A DNA stretch of 64,000 bases, taken from positions 124,001-188,000 of the forward strand of contig NZ_JAIBOA010000001.1 of the NCBI RefSeq assembly GCF_019458805.1, read 5' to 3'. Positions 1 through 7,342 of the stretch are shown in pieces. The position numbers and the translations under genes were made by a program. This DNA comes from Actinomadura parmotrematis. GTDB lineage: Bacteria > Actinomycetota > Actinomycetes > Streptosporangiales > Streptosporangiaceae. Position 1 is the stretch's first letter; every line of letters begins with the position of its first letter. Under the pieces are notes generated by a model. That model was given only the letters and a program-made list of their open reading frames with translations. It was not told the DNA's origin and made no database searches.

Positions 1-1190
1 GCCGGCGGGCCATCGCCGTCCTCGTCGGCATCACCACAGTGGCCGCGGGGGCGGCCGCCTGCTCGGACAGCGACGCGGTCGCGGGCAAGGACGCGGTCCG
101 GCTCACCGTGAAACCGCTCCAGCAGGACGGGGCGGTCGCGCCCGACACCCCCATCACCGTGCAGGCCGAGAACGGGACCGTGGAGAACGTCACCGTGCAG
201 GCCAGGGGGAGCGCGGTCGCGGGCGGCCTGGACCAGGCGCGGACCCGGTGGACGTCGCGCTGGGGCCTCGTCCCCGCCACCGACTACACGGTGACAGCGA
301 CCGGCCTCGGCCGGGACGGGCGCACCGAGACCGTCACCGGCAGGTTCCGCACCGCCAAGGTCAAGCGGACGGTCGCCGCGAACGTCGAGGCGCCCTCCCC
401 GAAGGAGACCGTCGGCGTCGGCATGCCGATCATCCTGCGCTTCGACCGGCCCGTCACCAACCGGGCCGCGGTGGAGAGGGCGATGGAGCTGCACTCCACC
501 AAGCCGGTGGAGGGCGCCTGGAGCTGGTTCGGCGACCAGAGCGTGGTGTTCCGCACCCGCAAGTTCTGGCCGGCGCACACCAAGGTGAACCTCGTCGCGC
601 ACCTGAGCGGCGTGCGCGCCGCCAAGGGCACCTGGGGCAAGGACTTCACGCTGGACTTCCGCATCGGCGACTCCCACATCAGCAAGGGCAGCGCCAAGAG
701 CCACATGATGACGGTGCGGACCAACGGCCGGAAGGCCCGCACGATCCCGGTCAGCATGGGCATGGGCGGCAGCACCAAGTACACGACGACCAACGGCGTC
801 CACCTGACCATGGAGAAGTCCAACCCGGTCATCATGGACTCGGCGACGACCGGCTGCGGTCCGGGCTGCCCCGGCTACTACCGCGAGACCGTCTACTCGG
901 CGGTGCGCATCTCCAACAGCGGCGAGTACGTGCACAGCGCGCCGTGGTCGGTGGGCTCGCAGGGCAACAGCAACGTCAGCCACGGCTGCGTGAACGCCAG
1001 CCCGTCCAACGCCCGCTGGTTCTACAACCTGGCCTACCGCGGCGACCCGGTGATCATCACCGGGACGAGCCGCGACCTGGAGCCCGAGAACGGCTGGGGC
1101 TACTGGCAGAAGAGCTGGAAGGACTGGCTGAAGGACGGCGCCACCCACCAGACCCTGAAGATCGCCAACGGGGACGCGGCCCCCGCCTGA
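1..1190 (+). CDS. L,D-transpeptidase lipoprotein (5' end cut by window edge)
   Basis: The enzyme would make 3-3 peptidoglycan cross-links outside the membrane. The reading frame is open to base 3, and the first codons encode a hydrophobic stretch ending in an Ala-rich lipobox with Cys (GAAAC), so the true start lies left of the window and the protein is probably a lipoprotein. An Ig-like region precedes the C-terminal YkuD domain, which carries the catalytic signature SHGCVN with the upstream histidine of HSAPW. An internal GTG at 39 would give 383 residues but would delete most of the signal peptide. The product resembles actinobacterial LdtMt2-type enzymes. The gene is followed by a strong hairpin and a convergent protease gene. 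Confidence 0.93.
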   Translation, partial: RRAIAVLVGITTVAAGAAACSDSDAVAGKDAVRLTVKPLQQDGAVAPDTPITVQAENGTVENVTVQARGSAVAGGLDQARTRWTSRWGLVPATDYTVTATGLGRDGRTETVTGRFRTAKVKRTVAANVEAPSPKETVGVGMPIILRFDRPVTNRAAVERAMELHSTKPVEGAWSWFGDQSVVFRTRKFWPAHTKVNLVAHLSGVRAAKGTWGKDFTLDFRIGDSHISKGSAKSHMMTVRTNGRKARTIPVSMGMGGSTKYTTTNGVHLTMEKSNPVIMDSATTGCGPGCPGYYRETVYSAVRISNSGEYVHSAPWSVGSQGNSNVSHGCVNASPSNARWFYNLAYRGDPVIITGTSRDLEPENGWGYWQKSWKDWLKDGATHQTLKIANGDAAPA

Positions 1191-1210
1191 CCTTCGGCTC
1201 CGGTCTCCGC

Positions 1211-1248
1211 GACGGTCCCCGCCCGGCACCCGCCGGGCGGGGACCGTC
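1211..1248. terminator. Bidirectional hairpin terminator
   Basis: A perfect 17-bp inverted repeat (1211-1227 with 1232-1248) with a 4-base loop lies between convergent genes. It has no T-tract, as is usual in actinomycetes. Confidence 0.75.
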
Positions 1249-1264
1249 CGCTCTCCCCGGCGGG

Positions 1265-2623
1265 TCAGCGGCCGGCGAGCGGCGGCGGGACGGCCGCGCG
1301 GTGCATCCGCGCCCAGTCGCGGGCCATCGCGATGCGCTCGGGACCGGACGGGTGCGTCGACCAGAGGAGCCGCTCCAGCACGTCGGGCGACAGGTCGGAG
1401 ATGTTGCGGACCGACAGGGCGTGCTGCATCGTCGCGAACGTGCCGGGGTCGCGGGTGAGGTCCAGGGCGTGCGCGTCGGCGCGGGCCTCGATGTGGCGGC
1501 TGACGAGGTTCTGCACCGGTCCCGAGACGGTGGTGCCCGCCGTCACCAGGGCGAGGAGCAGCGCGACGGCGCGCGGGTCGGCGGCGCCCGAGCCGCGCTC
1601 GCCCGGCGCGCGGGCGCCGACGCCGGCGCGGCGCAGGACGCGCGGCGAGGACGCCAGCAGGTACAGCAGGCAGACGCCCCCCGACACCCCGAGCGCGCCG
1701 ATCAGCGTCCCCCACAGGACGTCCTGGTGCTCGGCGTGGCCGAGCTCGTGCGCGACGATCGACTCGATCTGCGGCCGGGGCGACTTCAGCAGCGTGTCGT
1801 AGACGACGATGCGGCGGGTCGACCCGAACCCCGACACGTAGGCGTTGAGGGCGGTGGTGCGGCGGGAGGCGTCGGCGACCAGGACGTCCTTCACCGGGAC
1901 TCCGTCGCGGTCGGCCATGGCGAGCAGGTCGGTGCGCAGCCGCCCGGCGGGCAGCGGCTCGAACTTGTTGAACACCGGCTCGACGACGACGGGGTAGGCG
2001 AACGACACCACCGTGACGAGCACGAACGCGCCCGCCGCGGCGCCCGCCCACCAGTAGCGGGGGAAGCGGCGCAGCAGCGCGTACAGGAGCAGCAGCGCGA
2101 TCGTCCAGATGACCCAGGTCACCGCCAGGGAGCGGGCCTGGTCGCCGAGCCAGGCGCCCCAGGACTGGGTGGACAGGCCGTAGCGGCGGAGCACCGCCTC
2201 GCTCCAGGCGTCGAACGGCAGCCCGATCAGGCGGAGCAGGGTGGTGAGGACGATCGCGGCGGCGGCGACGCGGAGCGGCCAGCGCCGCACGCGCGCGGTC
2301 GTCCAGCCGAGCAGGCGGGCTCCGAGGGGGGTGAAGCCGAGCCCGAACACCACCAGCAGCCCGACGGCGAGCCCGGTGTAGGCGGGCGGGGTGAGGGCGT
2401 GGTCGAAGGCGCGGGACCGGGCGATCTCGGCGGGGGTGAAGTCCAGCGCCGGATCGGGCCGGGCGCGGCCGCCGGGGACGTCGCCGGGAAGCGGCTGCCA
2501 GGGCGTGCTCACGGCGAGGACGGCGCCGACGCCGGCGAACAGCACGGCGGCGGCGACGGCCGCCGCGATCCGGGGGCGGCGGTCCGCCGCGGGGGGTTCC
2601 GGGCCGGTCTCCGGATCGCTCAA
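1265..2623 (-). CDS. M48-family membrane zinc metalloprotease (Ste24/HtpX-like)
   Basis: An integral-membrane peptidase with several hydrophobic helices in its N-terminal half, then the zinc site HELGH and a downstream glutamate in EARADAHAL, the M48 pattern. I place the start at the TTG whose bases overlap the upstream gene's TGA (TTGA), because AAGGA sits six bases before it; a longer start 30 bases upstream lies inside the preceding gene and has no ribosome site. This gives 452 residues. It is translationally coupled to the secreted metallopeptidase gene upstream, so both probably act in envelope protein turnover. The substrate cannot be told from the sequence. Confidence 0.88.
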   Translation of the reverse strand: MSDPETGPEPPAADRRPRIAAAVAAAVLFAGVGAVLAVSTPWQPLPGDVPGGRARPDPALDFTPAEIARSRAFDHALTPPAYTGLAVGLLVVFGLGFTPLGARLLGWTTARVRRWPLRVAAAAIVLTTLLRLIGLPFDAWSEAVLRRYGLSTQSWGAWLGDQARSLAVTWVIWTIALLLLYALLRRFPRYWWAGAAAGAFVLVTVVSFAYPVVVEPVFNKFEPLPAGRLRTDLLAMADRDGVPVKDVLVADASRRTTALNAYVSGFGSTRRIVVYDTLLKSPRPQIESIVAHELGHAEHQDVLWGTLIGALGVSGGVCLLYLLASSPRVLRRAGVGARAPGERGSGAADPRAVALLLALVTAGTTVSGPVQNLVSRHIEARADAHALDLTRDPGTFATMQHALSVRNISDLSPDVLERLLWSTHPSGPERIAMARDWARMHRAAVPPPLAGR

Positions 2624-3891
2624 CGCAGTTCCTTCCGCAGGTAGTCGCGCCACGCGGCGGTGAGGGCGGCCGGGCCGGCGCCCAGCACGGCGCGCAGCGC
2701 GGCGCTCTCGGAGGTGCGCCCGGCGGCCCGGTAGAGCCGCACCAGCGCCGCTTCACCGTACCGTCCGGCGATCATCCGGCAGGCCAGCCACGCCTCCTGG
2801 TAGGACTGGGCGAGCCGCCCGGTGGCGCCGTCGAAGGCGGCCCGGTCCGGCAGCTCCGCCGGGACGCGCCCGGCCCGCACCTCGGCGGCCAGCTCGGCCG
2901 CGGCGGCGGGCGCGGCGACGCCGGTGCCGCGGTAGCCGACGTAGTCGGCGAACCCCTCGATCAGCCAGAGCGGCGTGCGGCCGTCGCGGGCGCCGCCGGT
3001 GGCGACGTGGGTCAGCTCGTGGGTGAGGACGACGGTGCGCCCGAGGTCGTTCAGCCGGGCGAAGGTGGCGGGGGAGATGACGATGCGGTCCTCGCCGCGG
3101 CTCCCCGGCGGGCCGGGGGCGACGGTGGCGAGCGCGGCGATCTGGGCCAGGTCCTGGCCGGGCCCGGCGAGGGCCTGCGCGATCGCCGGCGAGGCGGGGG
3201 CGAGCGCGACGGCGCGCCGCGCCCAGTCCCGGCCCGTGACGGCCGTCACCTTCGGGACGGCCGCGTCCAGCCGGCGGGCGATCTCCGCCAGGCCGGCCGC
3301 GTCCCCGGCGACCAGGCAGGAGCGGCCGCGCACGACCCGCAGGGCGCCGCCGTCCCAGATCTCGGGGTCGTCGCCCGGACCGGTCCCGACGATCACCCAG
3401 GCGCCGCCGCGGCGGGCGAAGGCCAGGCGGCGGGTGCGGGCGACGGTCCCGGCGTCGTAGCCGCGGAACCGGTAGCCGAGGGTGACGCGGACGGCGGCGG
3501 CGCCGTCCGCCCCGGCGGGCTCGGCGGCCGCGTACCGCTCCCGCCAGCCCTCCAGCGGCAGCGCGGCGAGGTTGTCGAACATCTGGAGCTGGGCGCGCCG
3601 CACGTCCGCGGGCGCGGCGGCGACGGTGGCGAGGAAGGCGATGCGGTCGCGGTCGCGGACGGCGGCGGCGCGGCGGGCGAGGACGGCGGCGACGTCCCGC
3701 TCATCGGGGGTGCCGCCGGGCGCGGCGGGCGGGGAGGCGGCGCCGCGCGGCGCGCCGGCCGACCGCGACCCGGTGAGCGCGGCGCCGCCGGCCGCGGCCG
3801 CCGCGGCGGCGAGGCCCCCGGCCGCGACGACGGCGCGGCGCCGCACGGGGACCGTGCGGCGCCGCGGGCGCTCGTTCGGATCGTCCTGCAT
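2620..3891 (-). CDS. Putative secreted gluzincin-type metallopeptidase
   Basis: The N terminus has an arginine cluster (VPVRRRAVV) followed by an Ala/Gly-rich hydrophobic stretch, so it is probably exported, perhaps by Tat. A middle region resembles an NTF2-like fold. Near residues 290-330 the zinc motif HELTH is followed by LIEGFADYVG, whose glutamate fits the third ligand of peptidase-MA-like gluzincins. The ATG at 3891 gives a normal signal peptide; an ATG at 3915 would add eight residues, and neither has a strong ribosome site. The stop overlaps the start of the M48 gene. The function beyond likely proteolysis is unknown. Confidence 0.75.
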   Translation of the reverse strand: MQDDPNERPRRRTVPVRRRAVVAAGGLAAAAAAAGGAALTGSRSAGAPRGAASPPAAPGGTPDERDVAAVLARRAAAVRDRDRIAFLATVAAAPADVRRAQLQMFDNLAALPLEGWRERYAAAEPAGADGAAAVRVTLGYRFRGYDAGTVARTRRLAFARRGGAWVIVGTGPGDDPEIWDGGALRVVRGRSCLVAGDAAGLAEIARRLDAAVPKVTAVTGRDWARRAVALAPASPAIAQALAGPGQDLAQIAALATVAPGPPGSRGEDRIVISPATFARLNDLGRTVVLTHELTHVATGGARDGRTPLWLIEGFADYVGYRGTGVAAPAAAAELAAEVRAGRVPAELPDRAAFDGATGRLAQSYQEAWLACRMIAGRYGEAALVRLYRAAGRTSESAALRAVLGAGPAALTAAWRDYLRKELR

Positions 3892-3919
3892 GGGCGCGAT
3901 CCTATTGACCTTCATCGGG

Positions 3920-4723
3920 TCACTTGGCGTAGTCGGGGTAGCCGTAGCCGACGATCTGGTCGGCGCTGCGGGTCTTGATCTGCACGGCGTTGCCGGTGTT
4001 GCCCTCGACCGTCTCGACGGTGCCCCGGCCCTCCCGCTTGATGACCATGCCGACGTGCTCGATGGAGTTCAGCGACTTGGAGCCGTCGAAGTTGAAGAAG
4101 ACGACGGCGCCGGGCTTCGGCGTGGTGCCCCAGCGGCCCTGGGACTTGAACCACTTGGCGTGCTCGACGGTGTAGGCGTCCTCGCCCACCTGGCCGCTGA
4201 AGCCGATCTTGTTGCCGACCCAGGAGACGAACATCGAGCACCAGGCGGCGTCGTCGTAGGCCTTGATCGAGCCGCCGTCGCGCCGGACGGTCTCCTTGGC
4301 CCGCTGGGTCGTCATGTACCAGTCCTGGAACTTGGTCTCGCCGCTGCGGTTCTCCTTGACGCCCACCTGCGACTCGGCCACCTTGATGGCGTCCTGCGCG
4401 GTCGGCTTCTTCTTCGCCGTCGACTTCACGGCGCTGTCCGAGGCGGCCTGCTTCGCCGCGGGCCGCTTCGCCGCGGCCTGCTCGGAGGCGTCCTGCGGCT
4501 GCGCGGCCTTGACGGCCTGCTCGGCGGCGGAGCCCTGCACCCCGGACGCCTGCGCGGCGGCCGCGGCGGCCATCGCGCCGGCGCGGGGGGCGTCCTGGCC
4601 GGGGACCGGGACGGTGGCCTGGGCGGCGGTGCCGATGCCGGTGACGACGGCCACGCCGGCCATCACGGTGCCGGTGGCGCGCAGGGACTTGGACAGGGCG
4701 GTCTTGCGGTGCTTGCCGGACAA
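3920..4723 (-). CDS. Secreted CHAP-domain peptidoglycan hydrolase
   Basis: A predicted exported wall hydrolase of 267 residues. A signal peptide (about 1-35) is followed by an Ala/Lys-rich linker to about 108 and a C-terminal CHAP domain with catalytic Cys162 (AAWCSMF) and His223 (IEHVGMV). The start is a TTG preceded by AGGAG with seven bases between; no ATG fits. A complete ydaO-type c-di-AMP riboswitch lies just upstream, so expression should respond to c-di-AMP, as described for Streptomyces cell-wall hydrolase genes such as rpfA. Whether it is an amidase or an endopeptidase cannot be decided here. Confidence 0.9.
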   Translation of the reverse strand: MSGKHRKTALSKSLRATGTVMAGVAVVTGIGTAAQATVPVPGQDAPRAGAMAAAAAAQASGVQGSAAEQAVKAAQPQDASEQAAAKRPAAKQAASDSAVKSTAKKKPTAQDAIKVAESQVGVKENRSGETKFQDWYMTTQRAKETVRRDGGSIKAYDDAAWCSMFVSWVGNKIGFSGQVGEDAYTVEHAKWFKSQGRWGTTPKPGAVVFFNFDGSKSLNSIEHVGMVIKREGRGTVETVEGNTGNAVQIKTRSADQIVGYGYPDYAK

Positions 4724-4749
4724 GGGATGTCTCCTATGGCTTCCATACC

Positions 4750-4880
4750 GCCTACCGGGTTAGCTGTCGGGTTCGGGCGTGGAAGCTGCCCTACGGCCTG
4801 CGCGCAGGCCGATTCACCCCGGGGAAGAGTGGGTCCCCGGCTCCGCTGTGCGCCCGGGCGGGCACGGTGCGGACTCGGCG
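4750..4880 (-). promoter_or_regulatory. ydaO-type c-di-AMP riboswitch (copy 1)
   Basis: On the minus strand the conserved blocks appear in order: CGCCGA, GGGGACCCA, GGGGTGAATCGG, a G+C stem, GTAGGG, then CCCGAACCCGACAGCTAACC and GGTAGGC. The element ends about 20 bases before the AGGAG of the CHAP gene. It matches the Rfam ydaO-yuaA pattern as I know it. Confidence 0.95.
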
Positions 4881-4946
4881 GTGGACGCGGTGGTGCGTCC
4901 GAGATTCATCTGGTCAGGCCCCCGGCCTGGAAACGGCGGGGGAGGG

Positions 4947-4981
4947 GGGACGTGGCCGCGAGGGGAGAGCGGCCACGTCCC
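4947..4981 (-). terminator. Hairpin terminator of the NlpC/P60 gene
   Basis: A perfect 13-bp inverted repeat (4947-4959 with 4969-4981) with a 9-base loop starts 26 bases after the stop codon. It separates the NlpC/P60 transcript from the next riboswitch. Confidence 0.7.
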
Positions 4982-5006
4982 TGAGGGAGAGGCTGCGGAT
5001 CGCCCG

Positions 5007-5564
5007 TCAGTAGGGGCGGACGGCCCCGGCGAACGTGCGCTTGCGGTAACCGTCCAGCTTGACCGACTTGACCTTGCTGCCGGTGTGCGGCGCATGGATC
5101 ATGTAGACGGCCTTGCCCTTCTTCTTCGACACGATGCCGACGTGGCTCTTGCCGTTGAAGAACACCAGGTCACCGGGCTGCAGGTTCTTCCAGGACACCT
5201 TGTTCCGCACGCTCTTGTACTGCGCGGTGGTGACCCGGGGGAGCTTGACGCCGGCCTTGCGGTAGGACCACTGGACGAGCCCGGAGCAGTCGAACGCCTT
5301 CGGGCCCGCGGCGCCGTAGCGGTACGGCTTGCCCTTGCGGGTCGCCGCGTACTTCACGGCCTTCTGGGCGAGCTTCTGGCGCTCGGTCCAGGACGTGGTC
5401 CTGGCCTGCTTGACCACCTTGGCCACCGGGACGGCCTTGGCGGACGCGCTCGCCGGCGCGGTGCCGACGACGCAGAGGACGGGGGTCGCCACTGCGGTGA
5501 CGGCCACGAGGCCGCCGGCGAGCCGGACGCGGCGATGGGTGCTGCTGGCAGCGGTGCTGGACAG
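5007..5564 (-). CDS. Secreted NlpC/P60 peptidoglycan endopeptidase
   Basis: A short exported hydrolase consisting of a signal peptide and one NlpC/P60 domain. The catalytic Cys is in FDCSGLVQW and the His in KSHVGIV; the PGDLVFF and HAPHTG blocks are typical of the family. The nearest conventional start (GTG at 5507) removes the positively charged start of the signal peptide and has no ribosome site. A CTG at 5564 is in frame, is preceded by AAGGAGAG at good spacing and restores a complete signal peptide (185 residues), so I favour CTG initiation. A second ydaO riboswitch precedes the gene. It is probably a gamma-D-Glu-diaminopimelate endopeptidase. Confidence 0.9.
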   Translation of the reverse strand: MSSTAASSTHRRVRLAGGLVAVTAVATPVLCVVGTAPASASAKAVPVAKVVKQARTTSWTERQKLAQKAVKYAATRKGKPYRYGAAGPKAFDCSGLVQWSYRKAGVKLPRVTTAQYKSVRNKVSWKNLQPGDLVFFNGKSHVGIVSKKKGKAVYMIHAPHTGSKVKSVKLDGYRKRTFAGAVRPY

Positions 5565-5583
5565 GGTCTCTCCTTTTTCCAGA

Positions 5584-5697
5584 CGCCTACCGGGTTAGCT
5601 GTCGGGTTCGGGCGGGAAGTGGCCCTACGGCCTGCGGGCAGGCCGATTCACCCCGGTCGAGAGTGGGTCCCCGGTTCCGCGCGACGCGGATTCGGCG
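5584..5697 (-). promoter_or_regulatory. ydaO-type c-di-AMP riboswitch (copy 2)
   Basis: It carries the same ordered blocks as copy 1: CGCCGAATCC, GGGGACCCA, GGGGTGAATCGG, GTAGGG, CCCGACAGCTAACC and GGTAGGC. It ends 12 bases before the AAGGAG of the NlpC/P60 gene. The P1-proximal stems differ in sequence from copy 1 while the core is identical. Confidence 0.95.
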
Positions 5698-6069
5698 CTG
5701 CCGACTCGCCCGAAGGGCCGTGCAAGGGGACGGCCCGAGGAGATGAGGACGGGGCGAGACGAGCCCCGGCCGGGCGAGCGGCGCTGATGGTGTGGTCGGG
5801 CGGCCCCGGGAAGCGGGGAACCGCCGGGCCGGTGATCCTCGGCCGGCGCGGCGCGCTGAGCGCCATGCACGCGCTCGGCGTGCGCACGGTCGGCCTGACC
5901 GGCCTTGCTGCTGCGGTGCGCCGGGCTCTGGCGGGGGCCCGGCGGCGGCGTCGCATGGGATGTGACGCCGGTGCCCGTGCGGGACGGTGCACCTCCGGTG
6001 ACGCCTGGTAAGCGCCGCAGGTGGACACAAGGTACCAAACGACAACGAGAAGGCAAATCAGTAGCAAAA
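5698..6069 (-). other. Intergenic stretch upstream of riboswitch 2
   Basis: No convincing gene lies here; the frames that stay open have no ribosome site and no protein-like composition. On the minus strand a possible promoter, TTTGCC, 17 bases, TACCTT (-10 at 6029-6034), sits in the only A+T-richer part. It would give a 5' leader of more than 400 bases, so a nearer promoter may also exist. Confidence 0.4.
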
Positions 6070-6108
6070 ATGCCTACAGACCAGGTCAACGGCCTGGTCT
6101 GCAGGCAT
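6070..6108 (-). terminator. Rho-independent terminator of the RipA-like gene
   Basis: A 16-bp stem (6070-6085 with 6093-6108, one G-U pair) and a 7-base loop are followed on the minus strand by TTTTT. A true U-tract is uncommon in such GC-rich DNA. It lies 28 bases after the stop codon. Confidence 0.85.
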
Positions 6109-6136
6109 ATTCCGGGTCGGCCCCGGGGCGGGTCCG

Positions 6137-7150
6137 CTAGGGGCGGGCGGCGCCGTAGACCGTCGACTGGTAGTAGCCGGAGAGGCTGACGATCTGCACG
6201 ACCGAGCCGGTGTGCGGGGAGTGGATCATCTTGCCGCCGCCGACGTACATGCCGACGTGGGCCAGGTTGTTGAAGAAGATCAGATCGCCCGGCTGGAGCT
6301 GCGCCCACGTCACCCGGTGGCCCGACAGGGCGCTCCACTGGGTGTAGGTGGTCCGGGTGATGTTCACCCCGGCCGCCGCCCAGGACGCCATCGTGAGGCC
6401 CGAGCAGTCGTAGGAGTTCGGCCCCTCGGCGCCCGACACGTAGGGCTTGCCGAGCTGGGCGTAGGCGAAGTTCAGCGCGGTGCGCGCGTTGCCGCTCGCC
6501 GGGCCGGTGTAGGTGCCGCCGGTGCCGCCGCCGGTCGGGGTCTTGCGGCCGAGCTTGGCGAGCAGCCTCTTCTGCTTCGCGACGGCCTTGTCCACGTCGG
6601 CCTTCTTGGACCGCAGGTCCTTGGCCTTGGCCGCGACGTCGTCGTAGGCGCTCTGCGCCTGCGCCTGCTGGCGGGTCATCCGCTGGGCGGCCGCGACGTA
6701 CTGGGCGATCTGCCCGTCGCGGTTCGCCGAGAGCTGCGAGACGAACGCCGACTGGTCCAGGACCTTCTGCGGGTCGCCGCTGCCGATGAACCCGGTGACG
6801 CCGCTCACGTTGCCGTTCTTGTAGGCGGTGGCGGCCAGCTCCACGATCTGCTTGCGCTGCTCGTCGAAGACCTTCTGCTGGGCCTTGTTGGCCTTCTTGG
6901 CCGCGTCCAGCTTCTTCTTGGCGGCCTTCAGGTTCTCGCTCGCCTGGTTGTACTTCTCGGTGGCGACGTCGGCCTGCTCGTTGAGCTTGGTGAGCTTCTT
7001 CTGCTCGGTCGCCGGGTCCGGCTTCGCCTGCGCCTGCGTCAGGGGCAGCGGCAGGGAGAAGGCCACGGTGAGGCAGGTCGCCGCGGCCAAGCGGCGGGTC
7101 GCGCCGCGGGTGCTCCTGCGGGGGGAGGCACCGGTGTCGTCACTGGCCAA
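6137..7150 (-). CDS. Secreted coiled-coil NlpC/P60 endopeptidase (RipA-like)
   Basis: An exported wall hydrolase with a signal peptide ending near TQAQA, then a Lys/Ala/Gln-rich coiled coil of about 150 residues, a Gly/Thr linker and a C-terminal NlpC/P60 domain with Cys in YDCSGLTM and His in AHVGMY. This is the architecture of RipA-type cell-separation hydrolases. I choose TTG at 7150: the frame runs open to a GTG at 7219, but codons between them have low G+C at third positions and so look untranslated, whereas bias becomes normal from the TTG. No ydaO element precedes it, unlike its two neighbours. It has its own promoter region in the A+T-richer gap 7220-7290. Confidence 0.9.
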   Translation of the reverse strand: MASDDTGASPRRSTRGATRRLAAATCLTVAFSLPLPLTQAQAKPDPATEQKKLTKLNEQADVATEKYNQASENLKAAKKKLDAAKKANKAQQKVFDEQRKQIVELAATAYKNGNVSGVTGFIGSGDPQKVLDQSAFVSQLSANRDGQIAQYVAAAQRMTRQQAQAQSAYDDVAAKAKDLRSKKADVDKAVAKQKRLLAKLGRKTPTGGGTGGTYTGPASGNARTALNFAYAQLGKPYVSGAEGPNSYDCSGLTMASWAAAGVNITRTTYTQWSALSGHRVTWAQLQPGDLIFFNNLAHVGMYVGGGKMIHSPHTGSVVQIVSLSGYYQSTVYGAARP

Positions 7151-7342
7151 GGTCTGTCTCGCCCCTCTCGGTCCACGTCGTTCAGCGGACGACCCTAGCG
7201 ACGGGTTCACATCACTCACAACTGGTTCATCACTATTTGCAGCAATTAAAGACCGATGTCCACATTCCGTGATGTCATGATCACGCGGTGCGCGTTCCGG
7301 TCCAGGTGGAGCGGGCTTTTCGGGCGCTCTCCGGAACCGGGA

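Noticed and set aside
248..2644. Long open frame on the plus strand overlapping the transpeptidase and M48 genes
   Set aside because: Its translation is Arg/Gly/Pro/His-rich with no domain. It is the off-frame shadow of two well-supported genes; such frames are common at this G+C content.
5648..6067. Minus-strand ORF with a hydrophobic start upstream of riboswitch 2
   Set aside because: It begins inside the T-tract of a terminator, loses protein character after about 25 residues and runs into the riboswitch.
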